From positions 1-27,281 of the forward strand of contig JAZNYT010000112.1 in the NCBI GenBank assembly GCA_045594565.1: a DNA stretch of 27,281 nt. The letters are read 5' to 3'. The translations under genes were made by a program, and so were the position numbers. Positions 7,621 to 16,042 of the stretch are shown piece by piece. Position 1 is the stretch's first letter. The number at the start of each line of letters is the position of its first letter. The notes below the pieces were generated by a model. It was not told the DNA's origin. It did not search any database and saw nothing but the letters and a program-made list of their open reading frames with translations. The stretch comes from RGIG6353 sp045594565. GTDB lineage: Bacteria; Bacillota; Clostridia; Oscillospirales; SIG627.

Positions 7621-8514
7621 ATGAAAAATTATTATTGTAACGCCTGTCCGAGAGGCTGTAACACAGACAGAACATCGGGCACAGGCTTTTGTAAAAGCGA
7701 AGACAAAATAAAAATTGCAAGAGCATCACGTCACTTTTGGGAGGAGCCTTGTATAAGCGGTACAAATGGCTCGGGCACCGTATTTTTCTCGGGGTGCAAT
7801 ATGCACTGTGTATACTGTCAAAACGAGAAAATAAGCGGTGGTGCGCTTGGGGAAGATTTCACCGACGAAGAGGTAAAGGAGCTTTTTCTTAAAATTTCAA
7901 AAAGCGGTGTGCACAATATCAATCTTGTTACCCCCACCCACTTTGCACCAAGACTTTCGAAAATTATCGCACCTTTAAAAGACGAGATAAAGATACCGAT
8001 AGTTTATAACTGTTCGGGATACGAGAACGCAAGCTTTATTGAAAAGCTTGAGGGCGTCGTTGATATATTCTTGACAGATTTCAAGTATAAATCAAGCGAT
8101 ATTTCAAAAAGATACTCTTTTTGTCCCGACTATTTTGACGTTGCCATAAAGGCTCTCGAAAAGATGATAAAAGTGACAGGAAAGCCCCAATTTGACGGGG
8201 ACATTATGACGAAGGGTGTCGTTGTACGCCACCTCATTCTCCCATCTCACAAGGATGATTCAATAGACATCCTTCGTGAGCTTTACGAGCGTTTCGGAAA
8301 CGAAAGCTTTCTTGTGAGTCTTATGAGTCAGTTTACTCCAAAGGAGAAATGCCGTGACTTTCCCGAAATCAACAGAAAGCTCACCTCTCTTGAATACAAA
8401 AGAGTGTGTGACTCCTTTGAAAAACTGGGTTTCAAGGGGTTTGTCCAAGAAAGAAGCTCTGCTACCGAGGATTATATTCCAAATTTCGAGGACAAAGGAG
8501 AATTTATTATATAA
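7621..8514 (+). CDS. Radical SAM protein, PflX-like (COG1313 type)
   Basis: 297 residues. The radical-SAM cluster motif C59-N-M-H-C63-V-Y-C66 binds the 4Fe-4S cluster that cleaves SAM to a 5'-deoxyadenosyl radical. An N-terminal cysteine set (C6, C9, C13, C24; CNACPRGC ... GFC) looks like a second metal site, as in proteins related to pyruvate formate-lyase activase of the PflX group. Their substrate is undetermined. The frame is open 24 codons further upstream but that reading starts inside the divergent methyltransferase, and the promoter lies within it, so ATG 7621 is the only sensible start. Ordinary ribosome site is missing. Followed by a terminator shared with yebC. Confidence 0.9.
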   Translation: MKNYYCNACPRGCNTDRTSGTGFCKSEDKIKIARASRHFWEEPCISGTNGSGTVFFSGCNMHCVYCQNEKISGGALGEDFTDEEVKELFLKISKSGVHNINLVTPTHFAPRLSKIIAPLKDEIKIPIVYNCSGYENASFIEKLEGVVDIFLTDFKYKSSDISKRYSFCPDYFDVAIKALEKMIKVTGKPQFDGDIMTKGVVVRHLILPSHKDDSIDILRELYERFGNESFLVSLMSQFTPKEKCRDFPEINRKLTSLEYKRVCDSFEKLGFKGFVQERSSATEDYIPNFEDKGEFII

Positions 8515-8560
8515 GTATACCATTTTAATGAATTAAAGTCAAGTTTTTCATATAAAAGTT

Positions 8561-8588
8561 AAAGAGTTGCAAATAATTGCAACTCTTT
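8561..8588. terminator. Bidirectional terminator between radical SAM gene and yebC
   Basis: Perfect 12-bp stem AAAGAGTTGCAA (8561-8572) / TTGCAACTCTTT (8577-8588) with an ATAA loop. T-rich tails on both strands, between converging genes. Confidence 0.85.
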
Positions 8589-8593
8589 CTTGT

Positions 8594-9310
8594 TTAATTA
8601 TCCCAGTTATGCCATACGTTAGTAACGTCTTCGTTGTCGTCGAGAGCATCGAGGAGTTTTGTCATCATTGTGACATCGTCTTCACTATCGAGGGATGAGT
8701 AGTTAGATGGAACCTTTGAAGGCTCTGCGGAAACGAACTTGTAACCCTTTGCGGTAAGTGCATCTGCAACGGCGGAGAGGTCGGAGGGTGATGTAGTTAT
8801 CTCGAAGATATCCTCGTCGAGAGATACGTCCTCGGCACCTGCTTCAAGCGCATCCTCCATCATAACGTCCTCGTCAATGTCTTCGCTTTCAATAAGGATG
8901 ACACCCTTATCAGAGAACATAAAGCTTACGCATCCGATAGCACCCATATTACCGCCGAATTTATCAAAGTAGTGACGAACCTCGGCGCTTGTTCTGTTGC
9001 GGTTATCTGTGGTTGCTTCAACTATTACGGCGATACCGGAAGGACCGTAGCCTTCATAGTAAATAACCTCGTAGTTAGCGTCCTCGTTGCTTGCCTTCTT
9101 GATGATTCTTTCGATATTATCGTTGGGAACGTTGTTGGATTTTGCCTTTGCGATGATATCTCTGAGCTTACTGTTGGAGGAGGGGTTTGGACCGCCTTCC
9201 TTTACTGCAACTGCAATCTCCTTACCAATCTTTGTGAAAACCTTTGCTCTCTGGGCATCGGTCTTTTCTTTTTTATGCTTTATATTAGCCCATTTGCTAT
9301 GTCCGCTCAT
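8594..9310 (-). CDS. yebC: YebC/PmpR family DNA-binding or ribosome-associated protein
   Basis: 238 residues, the usual size. The start is diagnostic: MSGHSKWANIKHKKEKTDAQ, followed by RAKVFTKIGKEI and VKEGGPNPSSN. The body shows the three-domain YebC pattern with acidic loops (DEDVMMEDALEAGAEDV). The family is annotated as a transcriptional regulator; recent work links some members to translation of proline-rich stretches. I cannot tell which type this is. It is the last gene of the xpt-to-yebC cluster, 21 bp after argS, with AAAGGAG before its ATG. Confidence 0.95.
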   Translation of the reverse strand: MSGHSKWANIKHKKEKTDAQRAKVFTKIGKEIAVAVKEGGPNPSSNSKLRDIIAKAKSNNVPNDNIERIIKKASNEDANYEVIYYEGYGPSGIAVIVEATTDNRNRTSAEVRHYFDKFGGNMGAIGCVSFMFSDKGVILIESEDIDEDVMMEDALEAGAEDVSLDEDIFEITTSPSDLSAVADALTAKGYKFVSAEPSKVPSNYSSLDSEDDVTMMTKLLDALDDNEDVTNVWHNWDN

Positions 9311-9331
9311 TTATTTTATCTCCTTTGAAAT

Positions 9332-11035
9332 TTATATTTTTTCTGTTTTTTCCATACCGATAAGCCAAAGAGCGTTACCGAGTACCGACTTTGTAGCGCG
9401 GCAGATATCGAGTCTTAAAGCCTTTGTCTTTTCGTCTGCCTTGCTTATAGGACAGTTATGATAAAATCGGTTGAAGGCGTGGCTTACGTCGAGCATATAT
9501 CTTGATATAATCGAGGGCTCATAGTCTTCAAGTGCTTGAGATACACGAAGTGGGAAAAGAGAAAGTGTCTTTATCATTTCCTTTTCTTCCTCGGTTACTG
9601 TTTCGGGATATTCTGTGTTTCCGCTTTCAATCTTTTCAAGAACACTGCAAGCGCGAACGTAGGTGTACTGAACGTAAGGGCCTGTGTTTCCGTCGAAGTT
9701 GAGAGCTTCGTCCCATACGAAGTTAATATCCTTGATACGTCCTGCGGAAAGCTGATTGAAGATAACGGCTCCAACGCCTACCTTTCTTGCAATCTCGTCC
9801 TTATCCTCGCAGTCGGGATTCTTTTCTTCAATAACCGCTCTTACACGTCTTATCGCCTCATCAAAGAGGTCGGTGAGAAGCACCGCATTGCCTGCACGGG
9901 TTGCAAGCTTCTGACCTGCAATACTTACCTTTCCATAAGGCACGTGAACGAGCTTGTCCTCCCAATCGTAGCCCATAAGTCCTATTACCTTGAAGAACTG
10001 TGCGAAGTGGAGGCTCTGTCCTGCATCGGTAACGTAAATACACTTATCAAAATCGTAGGTCTTCTTACGGTAGAGGGCGGCGGTTATATCGCGTGTTGCA
10101 TAAATTGTCGAGCCGTCGCTTTTAAGAATAATACAGGGAGGCATCTTATAGTCCTCAAGAGGAACTATTTTTGCTCCGTCACTTTCAACGAGAAGCCCCT
10201 TTTCGTCTATTTCCTTTACAACGGCATCCATCTTATCGTTATAGAAGCTTTCGCCGCTATAGCTTTCAAAGCTGATACCCAGAAGGTCGTAGGTAGTCAT
10301 AAACTCCTTAAGGCTTATTTCCTTAAACCAACGCCAGATAGCGAGAAGCTCCTCGTCGCCGTTTTCCATTTTAGTAAACGCGGCTCTTGCCTCATCGTTA
10401 AGTGAGGGGTCTTTCTCCGCCTCGATGTAGAATTTCTGGTAAATTCTTTCGAGCTCCTTTACACCGAGTTTTTCTACTTCTTCACGGCTTCCCCACTTAC
10501 TGTAGGCAACGGCAAGTCTTCCGTACTGTGTACCCCAGTCACCGAGGTGGTTGATGCCAACACAGTTGTAGCCTGAAAACTCGTGTATTCTCTTTATCGA
10601 GTTACCGATAGCAGTAGTACCGAGGTGACCTATATGGAAGCGCTTTGCCATATTGGGCGAAGAGTAGTCGATACACATTGTCTTGCCTTCACCAACGGTA
10701 AGCTTTCCGAAATTGTCACCTGCTTTGATAATCGACGAAAGCATAGAGTTTACGGTGTAGCTTGCATTTATAAACACGTTGAGGTAGCCTGAAACGACCT
10801 CTGTCTTTTCGGCACCTTCAACCGTCAAGCCGTCGTTTAATGCTTCGGCAATCTGCTGAGGAGAACGGCGAAGTGTACGGCTGAGCTTGAAGCAAGGGAA
10901 TGCTATGTCTCCCATTTGAGGCTCGGGAGGAAATTCAAACATAAGAGAAAGCTCCTCCCTGTCAATTTCTGTTCCGAACGCCGATTTTATTTTGTCCGAT
11001 AAAACCTCGGCAAGATAATTTTTGAAATTCTGCAT
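9332..11035 (-). CDS. argS: Arginyl-tRNA synthetase
   Basis: 567 residues. Class I aminoacyl-tRNA synthetase charging tRNA-Arg. The arginyl-specific N-terminal domain occupies about 1-110, the HIGH motif is H134-I-G-H137 within SPNMAKRFHIGH, and the KMSKS region is degenerate (SIAGQKLATRAGN), as is common in ArgRS. The anticodon-binding DALR-type C-terminal domain contains GNTGPYVQYTYVRACS and ends close to the expected position, though the usual terminal M is replaced by EKTEKI. It sits between the DUF3048 lipoprotein and yebC with gaps under 25 bp. Confidence 0.98.
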   Translation of the reverse strand: MQNFKNYLAEVLSDKIKSAFGTEIDREELSLMFEFPPEPQMGDIAFPCFKLSRTLRRSPQQIAEALNDGLTVEGAEKTEVVSGYLNVFINASYTVNSMLSSIIKAGDNFGKLTVGEGKTMCIDYSSPNMAKRFHIGHLGTTAIGNSIKRIHEFSGYNCVGINHLGDWGTQYGRLAVAYSKWGSREEVEKLGVKELERIYQKFYIEAEKDPSLNDEARAAFTKMENGDEELLAIWRWFKEISLKEFMTTYDLLGISFESYSGESFYNDKMDAVVKEIDEKGLLVESDGAKIVPLEDYKMPPCIILKSDGSTIYATRDITAALYRKKTYDFDKCIYVTDAGQSLHFAQFFKVIGLMGYDWEDKLVHVPYGKVSIAGQKLATRAGNAVLLTDLFDEAIRRVRAVIEEKNPDCEDKDEIARKVGVGAVIFNQLSAGRIKDINFVWDEALNFDGNTGPYVQYTYVRACSVLEKIESGNTEYPETVTEEEKEMIKTLSLFPLRVSQALEDYEPSIISRYMLDVSHAFNRFYHNCPISKADEKTKALRLDICRATKSVLGNALWLIGMEKTEKI

Positions 11036-11053
11036 ACTAAAGGGTGTCCTCCG

Positions 11054-12181
11054 TTATTTTATTATCACATTTTTAGAGTTGTTTTTATTAAAAAGAGTTA
11101 TATGTGTTTTACCGGGATTGAGAGTAAGTGTTTCACCGCTCTCGGTAAGTGTGAAAAGTGTTCCTTCAAGGCTTCTTGACCATTCAATATCAAGCACTTT
11201 GCCTCCGCTGAGGTAATATCCCTTGCCATTACCTATAAGGTCGAGGTCGAGTCTTCCTTCATCGTCAACCACCTTTTCGGAAACGAAAAGAACCACTACG
11301 TTTTCGAAGGCAAGCTGTTCGCCGTTCGAGCCGTCCATATGAGATGCACCGAAGCTTCTCTTGAGATATCTCGAAGCTTTTACATCGTAAACAAATTCAA
11401 CGGTTATGTAGTTTGAATGAACAAGGGTTATACTTTCTGCAAGCTTACCGCCTACGGGCTCTGAAAATTCACTCTTGAAGCTATATCCGCTTGAAAATGA
11501 GCTTTTATGCTCAGTGCGGTATTTAAGCTTTGTTACGGCGATGTGAAGCTTCTCTCCACTTGTCAACATAGAATGCTCATATCCGCACTCTCTTATTCTG
11601 TCTTTGTCGCGCCAGAAGGTGTCGTCTGGGATAGTGTGCATATTAACGCCGTCGATATTATCTATACCGCTATCGGCAATGCTTGTATAAGCAGAAGGAC
11701 TTCCGCCTGCGTGAACGTATATGGCATCATGGCTCATTGCAAGGTCAATAAAGTAATTTCTTGCCGAGCGCATAGAGCCTACGTTACCAAGCTCCGACCA
11801 GTCGGAAAAGAGCGCCATAAGTCTTGTAACGCCCCCCTCCATATCGCACTCATATACAATATCCGCCTTGGAAATAGATTCCTGAGGGTAGCTTACCTTG
11901 TTGTTGTTTATCATTACCGCAATAGGACGGGCACTTCTTGTTTCGGGTGTGCAAGGAAGACCCGTGGTGAGAGATATCTCCGTTTTTGTCGGGTCTGTCT
12001 CCGGCTCTTCGGGGAGATTTACCACAGGCTCGTCTTCTATTTCGGGTTCATCGGGCAGGTCGGGCTCAACGGGAGCTTCGATCTCCTCGTTTACCTCGGG
12101 TATATCCTCGGGTGTATCCTTAGCACAGGACACAGCGAGTAAAAGAGTCAAAATCAAAAAAAGTAAAAATATTCTTTTCAA
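11054..12181 (-). CDS. DUF3048 lipoprotein (YerB-like)
   Basis: 375 residues with lipobox AVSC and lipidated cysteine at residue 19, then a long Asp/Glu/Pro-rich spacer (about 20-70) that would hold the domain away from the membrane. The DUF3048 region follows, with RPIAVMINNNKVSYPQ, a SKADIVYECDMEGGVTRLMAL stretch (split here by one residue: SKADIVYECDMEGG, VTRLMAL) and GSMRSARNYFIDLA. YerB of Bacillus is the named relative; the biochemical role is not known. The start is TTG (12181-12179) with GGAGG 6 nt upstream; no ATG lies at a usable distance. Cotranscribed with the HAD gene upstream and argS downstream. Confidence 0.9.
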   Translation of the reverse strand: MKRIFLLFLILTLLLAVSCAKDTPEDIPEVNEEIEAPVEPDLPDEPEIEDEPVVNLPEEPETDPTKTEISLTTGLPCTPETRSARPIAVMINNNKVSYPQESISKADIVYECDMEGGVTRLMALFSDWSELGNVGSMRSARNYFIDLAMSHDAIYVHAGGSPSAYTSIADSGIDNIDGVNMHTIPDDTFWRDKDRIRECGYEHSMLTSGEKLHIAVTKLKYRTEHKSSFSSGYSFKSEFSEPVGGKLAESITLVHSNYITVEFVYDVKASRYLKRSFGASHMDGSNGEQLAFENVVVLFVSEKVVDDEGRLDLDLIGNGKGYYLSGGKVLDIEWSRSLEGTLFTLTESGETLTLNPGKTHITLFNKNNSKNVIIK

Positions 12182-12210
12182 GATAGCCTCCGTTTTTTAA
12201 ACACTTTGCA

Positions 12211-12858
12211 TTATCTGCAAAAAAAATTGTACATCTCCTCCACCGAGTCAAATATAAACTCGGCAGACTTAAATTCTTCTCGTACGCCATATCCGTAGGT
12301 GACACCGATAGATTGCATACCGTTTTCATTTGCGCCCTCGGTATCGTAATATCTGTCCCCTATCATAATAGCTTTTGCAGGGTCGAGTGTCAAATCGGTT
12401 ATGACCTTTCTTATAACGTCACTTTTTTCGGATATCTTATCGTCAAAGGTCGCACCTACAAGGTGGTAAAAATATTTCTTCAAATCAAACTTTTCCAAAA
12501 TCCTTTCGGCGAAGAACAGCGGCTTAGACGTTGCCAGAACAAGCCTGTACTTCTTCGACATATCAGAAAGAAGCTTTTCAACACCGTCGTAAAGAGTGCA
12601 ATCGTACATTCCTTTGTCGCTATAATACTCACGGTAAAGCCTTACGGCTTCCACTGCCTTCTCTTCATCGAATCCGAAAAAGGTCATATAACCATACTTG
12701 AGGGGAGGACCGATAAAAGGCTTCAAAGTGGTTCTGTCCTCTACTTCAACGCCAAGCTTTGACAGAGAGTACTGAACTGATTTCGTTATTCCGTCAAAAG
12801 GCTCGGTTATAGTACCATCGAGGTCAAAAAGCACGTATTCGATATTTTTTAAATCCAT
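12211..12858 (-). CDS. HAD-IA phosphatase, phosphoglycolate phosphatase-like
   Basis: 215 residues. HAD motif I is D12-L-D14-G-T (nucleophile D12, acid/base D14), motif II is LVLATSK, and motifs III/IV are seen in KSDVIRK and MIGDRYYDTEGA. A C1-type helical cap follows motif I. It most resembles Gph/PpaX-type small-molecule phosphatases. The start is one base after the xpt stop, so it is likely coupled with Xpt; a nucleotide-related substrate is a reasonable guess, not a finding. Confidence 0.9.
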   Translation of the reverse strand: MDLKNIEYVLFDLDGTITEPFDGITKSVQYSLSKLGVEVEDRTTLKPFIGPPLKYGYMTFFGFDEEKAVEAVRLYREYYSDKGMYDCTLYDGVEKLLSDMSKKYRLVLATSKPLFFAERILEKFDLKKYFYHLVGATFDDKISEKSDVIRKVITDLTLDPAKAIMIGDRYYDTEGANENGMQSIGVTYGYGVREEFKSAEFIFDSVEEMYNFFCR

Positions 12859-12859
12859 A

Positions 12860-13432
12860 TCAGTCTCTGTATATTATGGAATCGTCTGTCATTTCATCAA
12901 TTATGGCAAGAGATTCAACGCGAATACCGTCACGCCTAAGCATATCTCCGCCGCGCTGGAAGCCTTTTTCTATAACTGCTCCAACGCCTACAAGAGTTGC
13001 ACCCGATGCCTTAACTATATCGATAAGTCCCATCATAGCGCATCCGTTTGCAAGAAAGTCGTCTAAAATAAGTACTCTGTCGTTTTCGTTCAAAAACTGC
13101 TTTGACACAATAACGGTGTATTCTCTGCCGTGGGTATAGGACACAACGTTAGATGAATAAACATCTGCGGCAATGTTCTTGGTTTTATTCTTTTTTGCAA
13201 ATACTACGGGTACGTGGAAATACTGCGCAGCAATGCACGCAATGCCAATTCCCGACGCTTCGATCGTCATTATCTTATTAACGTTATCGTTTTTGAAGCG
13301 TTCAAAGTACTCTTTTCCCACCTCGTTGAGAAAATCAGTATCAATCTGATGGTTAAGGAAACTATCCACTTTAAGAATGTTTCCCGGGAAAACCTTGCCT
13401 TTTTCAGCTATCATATCTTTAAGAAGCTGCAT
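12860..13432 (-). CDS. xpt: Xanthine phosphoribosyltransferase
   Basis: 190 residues. Converts xanthine and PRPP to XMP in purine salvage. The PRPP-binding loop is VLILDDFLANG at 120-130, and residues TIEASGIGIA (56-65) and FVNEN-like basic segment KKNKTKN (80-86) match Xpt. GGAAGG precedes the ATG. It has its own promoter (-10 at 13467-13472) and heads the cluster leading to argS and yebC. In many Firmicutes xpt is controlled by a guanine riboswitch; the leader here is only about 30 nt, too short to hold one. Confidence 0.96.
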   Translation of the reverse strand: MQLLKDMIAEKGKVFPGNILKVDSFLNHQIDTDFLNEVGKEYFERFKNDNVNKIMTIEASGIGIACIAAQYFHVPVVFAKKNKTKNIAADVYSSNVVSYTHGREYTVIVSKQFLNENDRVLILDDFLANGCAMMGLIDIVKASGATLVGVGAVIEKGFQRGGDMLRRDGIRVESLAIIDEMTDDSIIYRD

Positions 13433-13466
13433 ATTTTTTACCTTCCGTTATTTTTTCTTAAATTTA

Positions 13467-13495
13467 ATTATACATTATTTTCACAAGTTTGACAA
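13467..13495 (-). promoter_or_regulatory. Promoter of xpt cluster
   Basis: -35 TTGTCA (13495-13490), 17-bp spacer, -10 TATAAT (13472-13467). The -35 is directly next to the terminator hairpin of the upstream decarboxylase unit. Confidence 0.85.
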
Positions 13496-13497
13496 GA

Positions 13498-13523
13498 GTC
13501 TCCACCTTAAAAAAGGTGGAGAC
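13498..13523. terminator. Terminator hairpin below oadG-like gene
   Basis: An 11-bp stem GTCTCCACCTT (13498-13508) / AAGGTGGAGAC (13513-13523) with a 4-nt loop. On the minus strand, where the gene upstream lies, the tail is only TCTTGT, a weak T-run; on the plus strand the tail has TTTTTT. Confidence 0.7.
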
Positions 13524-13533
13524 CTAAAATTTT

Positions 13534-13695
13534 TTATTTCTTTTTTGAAGAAAATGATGCGAAAGCGAATACGATTATAGCAATTACTGCCATTACTGCA
13601 AAAATCGCTACCATTCCCTGCCAGGTAACAGTTGCTGCCTGAAGAAGAGTTTTAGTATCAACTGTGTTCTTGAACATTTCGATAAAGTTATTCAT
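13534..13695 (-). CDS. Small membrane protein, OadG/gamma-like subunit
   Basis: A 53-residue protein beginning MNNFIEMFKNTVDTKTLLQ with AAGGAGG 8 nt before the ATG. One membrane segment covers about residues 27-48 (VAIFAVMAVIAIIVFAFASF, hydrophobic), followed by a lysine tail SSKKK. It starts 12 bp after the sodium-pump decarboxylase beta subunit. Gamma (OadG) subunits in these complexes are small, single-span proteins that assemble the complex and bind the cytoplasmic side; size, topology and position fit, but the usual proline/alanine-rich linker is lacking. Assignment is by context and topology, not by a sequence motif. Confidence 0.78.
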   Translation of the reverse strand: MNNFIEMFKNTVDTKTLLQAATVTWQGMVAIFAVMAVIAIIVFAFASFSSKKK

Positions 13696-13707
13696 AGTAT
13701 TTCCTCC

Positions 13708-14847
13708 TTAACCAAGCATTGTAGGGATAAGGTTGAGAATTACACCGCCTGCAAGAACGGATGCAATCTGTCCTGATACGTTTGCACCAACCGCGTGCAT
13801 AAGAAGGTGATTCTGGTTATCGGCCTCGAGTCCCATCTTTTGAATAACACGTGCAGACATAGGGAATGCGGAAATTCCTGCGGCACCAACCATAGGGTTG
13901 ACCTTGTTCTTGGAGAAGATATTGAGAATCTTCGCAAATAGAACGCCTACCATTGAGTCGAGAACAAAGGCGATAAGACCGAGGAGGATAATTATGATAG
14001 TATCAAGTGATACGAAATCGTCTGCGGTCATCTTGAATGAGATGGTAAGACCAAGAAGAAGTGTTATAAGATTGGGAAGAACGTTCTGTGCGGTATCAGA
14101 AAGAGTCTTGAGAACTCCGCACTCACGGATAAGGTTACCGAACATAAGAAAGCCTACGAGTGCAACGGATGCGGGTGCTACAAGACCTGCAATAATAGTT
14201 ACTATTATGGGGAAAAGAATTCTCATAGTTTTAGTAACGTTCTTGGGATTATAATCCATACGAATAGCACGTTCTTTTTTGGTAGTAACAAGCTTGATCG
14301 CGGCAGGCTGAATAATGGGCACGAGTGCCATATAGGAGTATGCGGCAACCATAATAGCGCTCATGTAATTGGACTTAAGTACCTGAGATACGAGGATTGC
14401 GGTAGGTCCGTCTGCGGCACCGATCATACCGATGGATGCTGCGTCTTTAAGCTCAAATCCGAAGAGAACGGCGATGATCATAGTAAGGAAAATGCCCGAT
14501 TGTGCAGCGGCACCAAAAAGGAACATTTTAGGGTTTGAAAGAAGAGGACCGAAATCAATCATAGCGCCTATACCGATAAAGAGCAGAAGGGGAAGTGCTT
14601 CACTCGCTTCGATAGTGGTCTCAAAGAGCCATTCTATAATACCCGGTACTTCTCCAAGAACCTCGTTTTCCTGAGTAAGAACTCCCGACAGGGGCAAGTT
14701 TACAAGTATTGCACCAAATCCCATGGGAAGAAGAAGGGATGGCTCATATTCTTTCTTAATTGCAAGCCAAATAAGAAGAGCTCCCACAACGTACATAACG
14801 CACTGCTTCCACGTTATGGAAAGTATGCCTTCAAAAATAAAATCCAT
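13708..14847 (-). CDS. Sodium-translocating decarboxylase beta subunit (OadB/GcdB type)
   Basis: 379 residues, with about nine to eleven membrane segments. The beta subunit couples decarboxylation of a biotin-bound carboxyl group to Na+ export. Family signatures: MIGAADGPTAILVSQ with its essential aspartate, IGIGAMIDFGPLL, and near the C-terminus GANVSGQIASVLAGG. I use ATG 14847 because GGAGG lies 5 nt upstream; an earlier in-frame ATG (14859) overlaps the ribosome site. Followed by the gamma-like gene and its own terminator. No alpha (carboxyltransferase) or biotin carrier gene lies in the window, so the substrate acid (oxaloacetate, methylmalonyl-CoA, glutaconyl-CoA) cannot be named. Confidence 0.95.
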   Translation of the reverse strand: MDFIFEGILSITWKQCVMYVVGALLIWLAIKKEYEPSLLLPMGFGAILVNLPLSGVLTQENEVLGEVPGIIEWLFETTIEASEALPLLLFIGIGAMIDFGPLLSNPKMFLFGAAAQSGIFLTMIIAVLFGFELKDAASIGMIGAADGPTAILVSQVLKSNYMSAIMVAAYSYMALVPIIQPAAIKLVTTKKERAIRMDYNPKNVTKTMRILFPIIVTIIAGLVAPASVALVGFLMFGNLIRECGVLKTLSDTAQNVLPNLITLLLGLTISFKMTADDFVSLDTIIIILLGLIAFVLDSMVGVLFAKILNIFSKNKVNPMVGAAGISAFPMSARVIQKMGLEADNQNHLLMHAVGANVSGQIASVLAGGVILNLIPTMLG

Positions 14848-14885
14848 ATAGTCCTCCATTATAAAGTCTTTTAGTTTACTGTCGT

Positions 14886-14914
14886 ATTATACTATAACAG
14901 GAAGAATTTTTCAA
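14886..14914 (-). promoter_or_regulatory. Promoter of decarboxylase beta/gamma unit
   Basis: -35 TTGAAA (14914-14909), 17-bp spacer, -10 TATAAT (14891-14886). Divergent from the acyltransferase promoter 20 bp away. Confidence 0.85.
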
Positions 14915-14933
14915 GAGGTTTTTTATGCTTTTA

Positions 14934-14962
14934 TTGACTTTCTTCATCATATCATTTATAAT
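14934..14962 (+). promoter_or_regulatory. Promoter of acyltransferase gene
   Basis: -35 TTGACT (14934-14939), 17-bp spacer, -10 TATAAT (14957-14962), about 20 bp upstream of the start codon with AAAGGAG between. Confidence 0.85.
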
Positions 14963-14982
14963 TTACGCAAAGGAGTGATAAA

Positions 14983-16020
14983 ATGAAAAAATACTCAAAG
15001 GAGCTGAATTATTTCAACGCCTTTGCCTGTCTTGGAGTAATACTCGTTCACGTTCTGTCGCTCGGAATTACGTCGCTGAATCGTGAATCTCTACAGCTTT
15101 TTTTAATCTTCTTGCCGTGGAAAATCGCCGCATACGTTGTTCCCGCTTTTCTTTTCAGCGGTGCTGTAAAAATGGCGTTATCCTTTGAAAGCGAAAAAAG
15201 AGAGAATTACTTAAAGTACATCGCGAAGCGTTTTCTTAAAATATATCTCCCCTACTGTCTGTGGGTATTGGTTTATTACATCTACTTTTTGAAGCTCGGT
15301 TGGGTGGAAAAGGGTGTTATGCCACTTCTCCGTTACATTCTTGTGGGCGACCTTTCCGCACAGTTCTATTACGTTGTAATAGTTATGCAGTTCTATATTC
15401 TTATGCCCTTGTGGAAGCTTTTTATAAAGCACGTACCCTTCTTCGTCGGTATTCCGTTTGCAGGTCTTATAACTGTGTTTATGCTTAAATTCGACCCTCT
15501 TATGTGGCAGCTTGGAATAAGCTTCCCATATCGTTCGATAATGTTCGTAACTTACCTTGTTTTTTGGGTAATAGGTCTTTACGTGGGTAAGCACTATGAG
15601 AACGTAAAAAAGGTGTTGAACAACTCCGGAGCCTCCGCAGTGCTTTCGGCTATATCGGTGATTCTTATAACCGTTGCGCAACATTGGCAATATTCTAAAT
15701 CCATCTACGTTTTTGATGGTGACATTTTAAAATTCTTCACGGATATTCTCACAGTATTCCTGATGATGTATATTTGTATCAAAATTGAAAATTCAGGCTT
15801 TGAAAAAATCAAAAAACTTCTCTCTTTCATTCACAAGAGCTCATTTTCGGTATATCTGTCCCACTGCTTGGTACTGCAGATAGTAACAAACTACCTTGTC
15901 GGAAAAGGAGTGGCAGACATTGGTATTCTTCTTGCAATAAGAGCGGTTGCCTGTTACACCTTGCCTTTTGTTCTGTGGTATATATGGAATCTTGCAAAAA
16001 ATAAAGTAATAAAAAAATAA
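14983..16020 (+). CDS. Acyltransferase-3 family membrane protein
   Basis: 345 residues with around ten membrane segments, no signal peptide. The first helix carries the conserved histidine of the family in ILVHVLSLG, followed by VVPAFLFSGAV. Members transfer acetyl or other acyl groups to surface sugars or other polymers (OafA, WecH, and others). The product acylated here is unknown. Strong promoter and AAAGGAG support the start. The stop (16018-16020) falls in the terminator stem shared with the converging gene, which is a paralog of the same family. Confidence 0.9.
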   Translation: MKKYSKELNYFNAFACLGVILVHVLSLGITSLNRESLQLFLIFLPWKIAAYVVPAFLFSGAVKMALSFESEKRENYLKYIAKRFLKIYLPYCLWVLVYYIYFLKLGWVEKGVMPLLRYILVGDLSAQFYYVVIVMQFYILMPLWKLFIKHVPFFVGIPFAGLITVFMLKFDPLMWQLGISFPYRSIMFVTYLVFWVIGLYVGKHYENVKKVLNNSGASAVLSAISVILITVAQHWQYSKSIYVFDGDILKFFTDILTVFLMMYICIKIENSGFEKIKKLLSFIHKSSFSVYLSHCLVLQIVTNYLVGKGVADIGILLAIRAVACYTLPFVLWYIWNLAKNKVIKK

Positions 16021-16042
16021 CGGCTTTCGCCGTTATTTTTTT
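16011..16042. terminator. Shared terminator of two convergent acyltransferase genes
   Basis: Perfect stem ATAACGGC (16017-16024) / GCCGTTAT (16029-16036), TTTC loop, flanked by A- and T-runs. The plus-strand stop codon (16018-16020) lies in the stem and the minus-strand stop (16041-16043) overlaps the T-run, so 20 bp separate the two coding ends. Confidence 0.9.
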